This document shows positions 55,672-64,000 of a stretch of DNA of 64,000 nt, one piece after another (position 1 is the first letter of the stretch; each line of letters begins with the position of its first letter). The stretch lies in assembly GCF_022539505.1 (NCBI RefSeq), contig NC_061510.1, forward strand, positions 99,092,292 through 99,156,291, given 5' to 3'. This stretch comes from Lolium rigidum. Lineage: Eukaryota > Streptophyta > Magnoliopsida > Poales > Poaceae. The notes under the pieces were generated by a model. That model worked only from the letters and a program-made list of their open reading frames with translations, was not told where the DNA came from and did not search any database. A program made the position numbers and the translations under genes.

Positions 55672-58600
55672 TTAGGAGACTGTCCCGCAGACGTCCGATC
55701 TAATGTAAAGAAGGGGATCAATATATGAATGAAACTCAACACAATTGATGGCAACAAAATAAGATTGTGAATATTGTTTCCGTACATGAAGGCTTTGTAA
55801 AATTCTTCCCCCCCCCCCTCGACGACAGGTCATCTGGGGAATATACTCGCAAATGTAGTATCCACATAAATATTCCAGTATTCCGGCGTCAAACACTTTA
55901 CGAGAATAGAGTTCAATCAAAATAATAATGAAGCATGATAATGGTATTGAAACAAGAATAAAAGAGATGCGCAGACCTAGCTATAGTACTACTTACATCG
56001 TAATCTCGAAATGTAAGCTCATGTTTCCATTCGCCCCTAGCAAGATTGATGAACCGTTTCCAAACCCTGCTCGGCAAAGAAAAAATGATTAAAGGAGTTA
56101 TTAATTACTTGATATCAAGAAATGAACGGAAGATGCTGATATAGGGCGATAATGATTGAAATAACCTATGGAGAATTGTGCTAAGATCCGCCCACGTCTC
56201 ATGGTCTTCACGTTTCGAGTCCATGCCAAGTACTACTCCTTTATCAATCTGAATGACTAATAGAATAAAGTGGAACCTGCACACTTATAACTCAGAGGAT
56301 TACACTTAACATCGAGTAAGCGAAATCGAATGTGTACAAGACACTAAAACTCACTTGAAGTTGTAAGAAAATAGTATTTCCATTTTGGTTTCTTGTTTCA
56401 TTAGAAACGTTAGCAAGTACTCATCTGTGTCCTTGGCGTGTTTTTCTACCGTAAATTTATGAACGGTATTGGGGTCAATGAACCCAAGGTCATATATTTG
56501 TCCTCCTTTACATTCGAGCATCTTCCTTCTGCATAATAGCGTACAAAAAAATATTTTGAGGATGTTTATTCATGCAATAAACGAGCTGAGCTAGAGACTT
56601 AATTACAGAAATAAATCACTTACATACAATAGCAACCGATGAGAGATTTGTCCATGGCGTCTTGATTAACCAAAATAATTCTTAAAAACCAATATGTATC
56701 TCGTCGTCTCCATGGAAGTAATGTTCATCTTGAACTGCCGCGATGAGCATGATGTCCGCTTTCGCGTAGGCTTTCATGTACCAGTCATGCAATCTTCGCA
56801 TTTGTGTTCCTAGATGCGTGAACTGGTTAGCTCTGAGGAGAGGCTTACCATATGAGTATTTGGATGATAATTCAGCCGTGGGATAGTAGTCTTGGTATTT
56901 AACAGTCGTACCAAGATATATGGACATTCATCCGACTAGTTTTGTCGTGTCCGGATCATCATAGGACTACACGTTGGGGGGGGGGGGGGGGGGAACCCCA
57001 GGTTTTTCTGTTCCCCCAGATGTGCAATTGTTTTCCCGCTTGCTTTAACAGACTATACAATAGAGCGGTCATAGTCTGATAGAGCTTCAACTGGCGATGG
57101 TCGCTCCCGACATAGTGCTTCACAGTTCTCCGTGCTATGTACTGCTTTGGCGGGGTCTGTTTCATTGCAAGCTGCTGCTTCACATCGGCAACCACGATAG
57201 TGGCGTTTTCCTCATCAGTCATCTCGTATGGTAACTCGGGAGGAGCCTTCTTCGCAGCTGTACTACTAGCTGCCGAAGCGATGGTGCTCTTCCGCTTTTG
57301 TCGAGTCTGCTCAGGCGGTGGAGACGGCAGAGATTGAGCTGGAGGTGGCATTGGCTTCCAATTTGGAAGCACGATGTTTTCCTTTCGCCATAGAACGGTG
57401 CCTCTAATGGCTTCTCCTAGTTTATTCAGATCCCCTCCACCTACAGGCGAGTCAAGCTTTAGCTGCTTAAATCCCATCATGACTTCATCCGCCCCAACAA
57501 CAGCATAGCCATCTGGAACCGGAGAGCAATGGTAAGTTGGTCTAGGTCCAGAAGGTAAGACAAAGCCAACCGCCACCTTCATGGATATCTTCACAACTTT
57601 CACATGTAGCTCACAATTTACGCTCTCCGTGATATCATCCACGGGGTAGCGAGGAGCCAACATCACCAAATCATCATCAGTAGGGAGCTCTGTGGAAGCC
57701 ACGCTGGTTTTCCACTGAGATTGTGGGCTGGTAGCATCAAATGCATGATCTTCATGCTGCCGTTGAGATGGGCCGGTACCTTGCTGTCTAAGTACTGCAT
57801 TTAATTGCTCCTGCTGCGACCTCAATGTTTCTTCTATCCGCTGCATCCGGTCTGCATCCCTTGCCTTTATCCTCTCACGGCTTCTATTGGGAAGTCTCTT
57901 CCTCTCCTTGGCAAACCCAAACTTCCACGGAAGGAAGCATGGTGTGCCTCGTGTTCGTACTGAGTGTTTAGGATTTCCAAGGGTACGTGTCAGCTCGTCG
58001 TTCTCTCTTTCGGGATGGAACGTCCCCTCCCACACCTCGTGATGTGCAGTTTTAAGGGCTTCGTAAGATTGTGAAAGATGTTCTTTTGTATAAATACACT
58101 CCCCTGTTTCTTGGTTCAACTATTCCCCATGCCCGTAGAACCACTCCTTTGCCCGTTCGGTCCACCCGATGTCACTGGATTGATCCCTTTGACAATCAGG
58201 TCCTTCTCAGCTTTCTTCCACTTAGGCATGTTAGTCCGGTCGCCACCTGTCCCCATAACATGATGATATAACTTCCTCTTAGCATTTGCCTTATTTGTTG
58301 CCGACCTTTTCAGAGCTACATCTAAATTATTGTACAACACGAATTCGTCCTAGTGATATTTTAGCTTCTCATTCGCTCTAGTAAACTCCGGAGTCTTTTC
58401 TTTCATGATATAGTCCTTGTGCAATCTTTTCTTGTGGTTGTTGAATTGTGCATCCATCTTCTTAAGAGCCCACGCCCTGACTTTTCGCTCTATAACTCTG
58501 TTTAATGGATCCACCTCTTCCGGTAGGGTGAAATTTGGCATGAGCGTATGCCAAAGCATATCTTTGGGTCTATAATCAACATAAGAAACTCCATCCGCCT

Positions 58601-58805
58601 TTGGCTTGTTCCATTCTCGAACGGTGATCAGGATGCTGCCCCTAACAATAACTCCGCATTGACTTACAAATAATTTTACGTTCTTCGTGGGTTCAATCTG
58701 TTCGCCATATTCACCAACTTCTTCGATCTTGAACCTAGCATTATCGCCCAACTTTTTGGCCGGGCCTCGTTTTGTCTTTATAGAAGATTGGCTCGCTCCG
58801 GAGGG
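55672..58805 (-). pseudogene. CACTA second gene with Ulp1-like C-terminus
   Basis: Minus strand. 58751-58350 reads RFKIEEVGEYGEQIEPTKN, SYVDYRPKDMLWHTLMP, and is cut by TAG at 58352-58350. Then LYNNLDVALKRSATNKANAK and YHHVMGTGGDRTNMPKWKKA, the motif of plant En/Spm-type transposase-associated proteins. After a frame change near 58120 comes NQETGECIYTKEHLSQSYEA to a Pro/Ser-rich linker that ends in the poly-G tract. Probable later exons: THLGTQMRRLHDWYMKAYAK, NQDAMDKSLIGCYCM, YDLGFIDPNTVHKFTVEKHA, then FHFILLVIQIDKGVVLGMDS and YLCGYYICEYIP. The last two look like the His/Asp and Cys parts of a C48 (Ulp1) peptidase fold. Several stops and shifts. Confidence 0.7.
56976..56993. repeat. 18-base poly-G run
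   Basis: Uninterrupted G18 in the CACTA second gene; on the minus strand it reads as poly-Pro or Gly. Long G runs are rare and error-prone in assembly. Confidence 0.9.
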
Positions 58806-58984
58806 CTAAAAAAAGAAATAAGTGTCAATATATATATACAAATTAGTTAATGCATCTACTCAGCAGCGGCTTAATTTATATACCTCGCCGGACTTTGTGA
58901 TAACTAAGTTTCCAACACAGGAGCCGTCATCTTCTCCCTCCATTCCCTCATCGGAACCATCTCTTCGCTCGAGATCCTCCGCTA

Positions 58985-60599
58985 CCTCACCGAAGCCAAA
59001 TATTACTTCTAGATCCTTCACCATACCAAATACATCTTCACTAGTATGGTGGATAGGCTTCTTCTAGTGATATGCCTCACCTTTGAAATGCTTGCCTTTC
59101 TTTCTTACGACATGCTTGTTTGGAAGAAATCGATGATGCCCCCGGTACACAACCTTCTTACATTTATCCAAATATATACCTTTAGTCTCATCTAAACAAT
59201 GCATGCATACATTGTATCCCTTGTTTTTCTATCCTGAAATATTACTAAGAGCAGGACAATCATTGATGGTTACGAACAACAACGCTCAAAGGTCAAATTC
59301 CTCCTGTTTGTGTTCATACCACACCTGTACACTTTTTGCGGCTCACAATTGTAGAATTTCTTCAACTAATGGCTTTAGGTACACATCAGTGTCGTTGCTG
59401 GGTTGCTTCGGGCCTTAGATGGGCATTGGCATCATAATGAACTTCCACTTCATGCATGACCAGGGAAGAAGGTTATAGATACATAGTCACATGCCAGGTG
59501 ATATGAATGCAGCTCTGCTCTCCAAAAGGATTCATACCATCACCAGGGTCATTGGCATCATAATGAACTTCTGCTCATACCAAACCTTAAGTTCCTTGCG
59601 TCATCGGAAAAGTCCGGAAACTCTCTCTCGATTTTTCTCCACCGCGACCCATCAACGAGGTGTCTCAACATCGCGTCTTTCTTACGGTATTCTTTGTGCC
59701 ATCACAACAACCTGACATGATTTTTGTTTCTGAACAAACGTTTCAACTGTGGTATTATAGGAGCATACCACATCACTTTGGCAGGAACCCTCTTCTTGGC
59801 GCGCTTGCCCTCAACATCACCAGGGTCATATCGTCTGATATTATACCGCAATGCAGTGCATACCAGTCATGCATCCAAATTCTCGTACTCACCACGGTAG
59901 AGGATGCAGTCATTAATGCATGCATGTATCTTCTCCACGTCTAATCCTAGAGGGCAAACAACCTTATTTGCTCCAAACGTACTGGCGAACAATTTGGTAC
60001 CCTTTGAAAACTGCTTCTTCAATATTTTTAGCAACTTTTCAAATACCTTGTCAGTCACACCCTTATCTACCTTCCGTTGCAACAATTCCAGTGTGCTACC
60101 TAGCTTTTTCAGGCCATCTTCGCAATTTGAGTACAACAATTTTTTCTGATCCTCTAACATCTGCTCGAACTTCAACTTCAACTTCTCCTTTTCAGTTTCG
60201 CATTCTGTCTTTGCATCAGCAATGGCCCGACCAAGATCATCAGCGGGGTCATCTGATGCCTCTTGATCTTCTGTTGCCCCCATTACAGTCTCACCGTATT
60301 CAGGGAACATATGATAGTTGTCATCATCCTCTTCTTCTTCATTATCTTCCATCATAACCCCTCTTTGTCCATGCTTGATCCAACAATTGTAGCTGGGCAT
60401 GAAATCAGACCGAATCAGGTGGGTGTGAAGGGTTATCGAGGAAGAGTAATCCTTCTTATTTTGACAGTCAGCACATGGACAACACATAAAACCACCCCGT
60501 TTGTTTTGCTCAGCTATACAGATAAAAAATTTCAAGCCCGCAATGGACTCATTATGTCATCGGTCACCGTACATCCATTCCCAGTTCATCTGCATTATA
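58985..60599 (-). pseudogene. TNP2-type CACTA transposase, N-terminal remnant
   Basis: Minus strand ATG at 60599 (MNWEWMYGDR) followed by a TGA at 60559-60557. Then the transposase-associated domain: AEQNKRGGFMCCPCADCQNK, SSITLHTHLIRSDFMPSYNC, an acidic stretch (DNEEEEDDDN), a charged helix and NKVVCPLGLDVEKIHACIND-CILYRGEYENLDA. Beyond 59867 the homologous reading goes on in pieces with many stops (HHTSEDVFGMVKDLEVIFGF near 59050-58990). The catalytic core is missing, so it is incapable of transposition. Confidence 0.85.
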
Positions 60600-60815
60600 T
60601 AATTAAGTTTATCAAAACCATTACAGAACATCATGAACAGTGAAGCGATGTACATCGACACATGCATTTTATCAATGGCGGATGAAAGGATAAAGTTGTT
60701 AACCTCGACAGAGAAGGAAAAAAAAGAGGACAAAGCTTAAGTGTGGCTCGGGCACTTCATATCGTATTTGTTTCATGTGAACTCAAGCATCATGCTCTTT
60801 GGCATTTCATCGAGC

Positions 60816-61015
60816 ACCTCTTGTGCATAGTCCCGGTTGGTGTCTCCAACCGGGACTAAAGATCCTGTCCGAACCAGGACTAAAGGGTGGCCGTGACCCC
60901 GTGCGCGTCCTCGCCGCTCGAACCGGGACTAATGCTCACATTAGTCTTGGTTCGTAATGCGACTGGAACTGTTGCTTCCAGGGCCACTGAACGAAAACCT
61001 TGTTTTCTACTAGTG
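60816..61015 (-). promoter_or_regulatory. CACTA terminus and subterminal repeats
   Basis: AGTCCCGGTTGG-TGTCT-CCAACCGGGACT (about 60827-60855) is a perfect hairpin. Further AACC(G/A)GGACTAA units lie at about 60874-60887 and 60919-60931, and the terminal CACTAG is at 61010-61015. Such arrays are transposase binding sites in En/Spm. Confidence 0.75.
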
Positions 61016-61548
61016 ACGTAACACTCCTTAAAATCGATCGGGTAATGAAAATGACTGATCTCGTGGGAGCCAAGAGACTGAACACCACTAAGTGTCACGT
61101 ACCCTGTTAAAACCCCCTATCCTGATGAATTAACAATACTCTAGCGAATCGATGAGAGCGTAAGACTTAACCCAAATGCAAGTGCGTAAATGTAGTTATC
61201 ATAGCCAAATAGTATTTAAGTTAATAGAAACACTCAAAGATGAGGCCCATTTTGCACCCGGAATCATATGCTTCCAGTTTGTAAAATAACTTTTAAACAT
61301 AGTTTAAAATGTTTAAAATTGTAAATAAAATATTGACGTGTATATCTCGATATTATATGTGCTCATAGTCATTTTGCGGAAAATCAAAATTTTGTGGGAA
61401 CGACTAGGACGCGCGCGCGCTCTGCGTTCCGCGTCAGCGCGCGGGATGGCGCGCGTGAGATAGCGCGCACAGCCGCTCCGCGCTTGACACGTGGCTGCGC
61501 AGCAACAACCTGTCCCCGTCCAACTGTCCACCATTTAAACAGTCTCCA
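61016..61548. other. Unassigned DNA, with a GCGC-rich stretch at 61410-61500
   Basis: No gene seen in the AT-rich first part. 61410-61500 is dominated by GCGCGC words, then a short Py-rich run leads to the splice acceptor of the next feature. Confidence 0.4.
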
Positions 61549-61549
61549 G

Positions 61550-61743
61550 TGCTCGGGTACGGCATGGCGTGGTACAGCCACATCTTCGTGGAGAGCAACC
61601 GGCCGGCCACGTTCGGGCACCCCGTCTGGTTCTTGCTTTGCGAGTACCGCATGTTTGTCCTCATCCTCACCGGCCGCATCGACGCCGAGCTCGCACGCCT
61701 CCTCATCCGGCTCCCGAGCGACGCCACCGTGCACCATGAGTGA
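61550..61743 (+). pseudogene. Last exon of a DUF962 (Mpo1-like) protein gene
   Basis: After a TCTCCAG acceptor the frame reads LGYGMAWYSHIFVESNRPAT, FGHPVWFLLCEYRMFVLILT, GRIDAELARLLIRLPSDATV and stops at TGA 61741-61743. The order Gly-x2-Trp-x-Ser-His-x-Phe-x-Glu-x-Asn-Arg-Pro-Ala-Thr-Phe-x-His-Pro followed by an Arg-Met and Thr-Gly-Arg is the C-terminal half of DUF962 membrane proteins, whose yeast member Mpo1 is a fatty-acid dioxygenase. The exon itself is undamaged. No earlier exon with the N-terminal membrane segments was found in the window, so it is a gene fragment or the first exons were displaced by the transposons to the left. Confidence 0.65.
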
Positions 61744-61797
61744 TCGATCCCTCTCTTCGCGTTTCATGGTAACATCAGTAAATTTCCATCCACCGTG

Positions 61798-62170
61798 TGC
61801 ACTTACAGAGTTGCAGGTGTGGATTCCTTGAAAGGAAAAATAAATAACACTTGCAGTTGCAGGTGTTAAGTGGGTGTACTACTGTATCTATTTTTGGTGC
61901 GTATTTATCGGGGCATTCTTCCTGGTGTATGTGCATTCGCAGTGTAACAGATAATGCCATGCGGCTTTGCTATGTTGATTTCTTTAGAGACTAATCTTAT
62001 TGTTAATCATCTGTTGGCGTATGTGCATTCGCAGTGTAACAGATAATGCCATGCGGCTTTGCTATGTCGCAGTGTAACAGCGGTTTGCAGAACGATGGAC
62101 AAGCTTTAGTTGTGCACTTGCAGAGTTGCAGGTGTGGATTCCTTGAAAGAAAGAAAGAAAACACTTGAAG
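61798..62170 (+). repeat. Duplicated 3' flank of the DUF962 exon
   Basis: CAGAGTTGCAGGTGTGGATT-CCTTGAAAG occurs at about 61807 and 62121, and GTATGTGCATTCGCAGTGTA-ACAGATAATGCC at about 61927 and 62019. The order of the two blocks differs between copies, so the region was rearranged as well as duplicated. Confidence 0.85.
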
Positions 62171-62259
62171 AGTACTATTTAGATGTGTATTGCATTTCTC
62201 ATGTATCTCCACGCACAGATAGCCATGCATGTGATACCTGATTTTTGTCCGTGAGGGCT

Positions 62260-64000
62260 AGCTAGCTCCTCCTCGTGCCTGGCGCCGCCGCCCGCCTCGC
62301 CGCGCCGCTCGCCCGCCTCGCCGCGCCGCTCGCCGCCACCCACCTCGCCGCGCCGCCGCTCGGGAGTGCCCTCGGCCGCACCCTCCCCTTCGCTGCCACC
62401 CGGAATCGCCAAGTTATCCTGGGAGCAGGGGATGGCGTCCTCCTCCTCCGTCTCGAGCTGGCGAGTTACCTACGCCCGTCGGCCGCTCGCCGGCAGCAAT
62501 CAGAACAACCCCTTCCTTGACGGAGTGCTGATCGTCCACCACGCCAGGGGACGCCTCCTCCTTCTCAATCGATTGGAGCTCGTCGTCGACTCGAGAAACC
62601 TCCGCGAGCAGGAATCGATCAAATTCGGCGGCCCGGTAGCCCTTCCTCGCCATGATGTTCGTATCCCGCTGAAGCCGCTGCCACCAGGATCCCTCTTCGT
62701 CTCAGAATTCCACCAACCTCCAATGGGAAGGGATCCGCAGCAGAACAATTCGTCTACATCCTTCCCTGCTTCGATCGAGGAGCTCTTCTACGCGAAGACT
62801 CCGAGCAAATCACCAACCCGATCGGGAATGGTGGCGCCGCCGCGGCCACGAGGTGGTCACGCCATTGATCCGGGGAGATGGAGCTCGCAGGGCCTGCTCG
62901 GGGCCTCTCCTCATTCTACTGTGCAAGGAAGCCCAGTTCATTCAGTGGAATTGGGCTTGGGCCCAGAAGCTGCTGAATCCATGGCGGCTTGTGATGGAGA
63001 TGGGAACACGTGTTCAGATCCTCCACCATCCATCGTCCATGGCGGACACAGACAAGCGGGTCCCAGCAACCCTAAGGCTTTTATACCACCCGGTGGAGGC
63101 GCCGCCGCTTGGTCAAATCTAGATCTCCTCCTCGAGCATTTCTGAGGCGATTCTAGGGTTAGCACTTCTCCACCTCGCTCCGCCGATTCGTTCGGCTGGT
63201 GGCGCGGCAAGGTCGCCGGAGATCCTCGTTCCTTCGCGCAAGTCGCTGCCGCTCCTTCGATGGGTGATGGCGGAGGGAGATTTGGCGGCGGGAGAGGCCG
63301 CAACCAACCAAATCGTGGCCGCGGCCGCAACGTCTGGCAGCGTGATGAGGCGCCGCGGACCTCCTCCAACAACCTGCGCGCCTCCAACTCTCACTCCCAG
63401 CAATCCAACGACCGTTGGGAAGCGGCGGCCTGGGATTCGGAGAGGCGCCGCCAGGAAGCATCTTCTGCTGGTGGAGGTAAATCGGTTGCATCTCAAGGGC
63501 CTGGAGCCAATCCTCCTGCGGCTGCCGGTGACCCTGCTCCTCGTCTCGCATCGCAACATAGTGGGTCATTACACTGCTCGTTGCCCCACTATTCGCTGTG
63601 ATCGATGTAAGAAGCTTGGTCACATTGCTCAGATTTGTCAAACTGTGCTTCCTTGGGAGTGTGTTCCATCTATGTGTGGGTTTCAAGCACCTGGTAGGGG
63701 TTTCTTTTACATGCCTGATCAGAGCTCCTCCAAGTTGATCAAAGAGAGAGCTACCAGTGTGGTTATCACGATTATTGAGGGGAATGCAACCTCTCGGGAG
63801 ATTGAACAATCCTTTAACATGATTTTTGGTGATAGTTGGAGATGTACTGCAAGGGCTATTGGTCCTAATCAATACACGATGAGATTCCCTACACCTCGGG
63901 AGGTTGAAAGAGCTGTTTGTTATGGTGCTTCCATGAAACTGAAGACGGCTGATGCTACTGTCAGTTTGTCGCCATGGACGGCTTCGGTCGGAGCCAAGGC
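62260..64000 (+). mobile_element. 5' part of a LINE-like retrotransposon, running out of the window
   Basis: GC-rich leader with a tandem CCCGCCTCGCCGCGCCGCTCG unit (about 62290-62335) followed by an ORF1-type gene with a nucleic-acid-binding C-terminus. No ORF2 is reached before the window ends. The start is not defined by a TSD here. Confidence 0.5.
62432..64000 (+). pseudogene. LINE ORF1-like protein with CCHC zinc knuckles (incomplete)
   Basis: ATG at 62432 (MASSSSVSSWRVTYARRPLA). The frame is Pro/Ser/Gly-rich, stops at TGA 63143-63145 and continues in the same frame (DSFGWWRGKVAGDPRSFAQV, then a Gly/Arg-rich GGRFGGGRGRNQPNRGRGRN) to about 63540. After a frameshift comes NIVGHYTARCPTIRCDRCKK-LGHIAQICQ: a first knuckle that has lost its two Cys and an intact second one (Cys-x2-Cys-x4-His-x4-Cys). 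Then follow VPSMCGFQAPGRGFFYMPDQ and a domain with SVVITIIEGNATSREIEQSF, CTARAIGPNQYTMRFPTPRE, of the type that accompanies zinc knuckles in plant LINE ORF1 proteins. Runs to the window end. One stop and one shift make this copy defective. Confidence 0.6.

Larger units (their letters stand above)
55545..61015 (-). mobile_element. Decayed CACTA (En/Spm) transposon, minus strand
   Basis: The minus-strand 5' end is CACTAGTAGAAAACAAGG (61015 downward), behind it subterminal repeats of the AACCGGGACTAAAG type. Two genes follow on the minus strand: a TNP2 transposase remnant (60599 to about 58985) and a second gene (about 58805-55672) whose C-terminal part is Ulp1-protease-like. The left end was not found: no CACTA terminus is visible before the palindromic block at 55383-55540, so the element is truncated or its end is disguised there. 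Confidence 0.82.

Overview
The window is nuclear DNA of a grass, most probably a Pooideae cereal relative of the Triticeae type. The evidence is the large Gypsy/Athila-type LTR retrotransposons with grass-type primer-binding sites, Stowaway-like MITEs, CACTA subterminal repeats, a grass-type Helitron end, and relics of GC-rich monocot genes. No intact, ordinary host gene was found. Host sequence is limited to gene relics at the two edges: a PPR gene, an HSBP-like gene and a plastid-targeting first exon at the left, and the last exon of a DUF962 gene at the right. About 85-90 % of the window is mobile DNA.

Layout. 1-5436: PPR pseudogene, HSBP-like relic and an orphan transit-peptide exon that ends in a scar of copied filler DNA. 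5437-11804: a Helitron (TC...CTAG, 3' hairpin, A/T insertion site) without a visible Rep/helicase, interrupted by a 1.6-kb poly(A) retroposon with a 15-bp target-site duplication (TSD). 12080-15288: a Stowaway MITE, a solo LTR and a 2.0-kb non-autonomous LTR element (called V here). 15495-45942: one small MITE split by a stack of four LTR retrotransposons inserted one inside the next (Z in the MITE, Y in Z, X1 in Y, X2 in X1). TSDs are readable at every retrotransposon level, and a further solo X-type LTR sits inside a Z LTR. 46427-46856: a foldback MITE. 47072-50340: LTR element W (gag-protease only, related to V). 50930-55364: a DNA transposon with ~150-bp inverted termini carrying two degenerate genes, one GRF-zinc-finger/coiled-coil/membrane type and one XS-zinc-finger-like. 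55545-61015: a decayed CACTA element (TNP2 remnant, second gene with an Ulp1-like end). 61550-64000: DUF962 exon and the 5' part of a LINE-like element running out of the window.

How the parts relate. Z, Y, X1, X2, V and W are all non-autonomous by what can be read. They keep LTRs, primer-binding site, polypurine tract and gag or gag-protease, but no reverse transcriptase was recognised, so they would depend on proteins made elsewhere. Y also carries an uninterrupted acidic ORF on the opposite strand next to its 3' LTR, the arrangement known from Tat-lineage elements. X1 and X2 share LTRs and flanking internal sequence but carry different coding cassettes. Element names X, Y, Z, V and W are labels for this report, not database names. 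Family assignments rest on motif recognition without a search.
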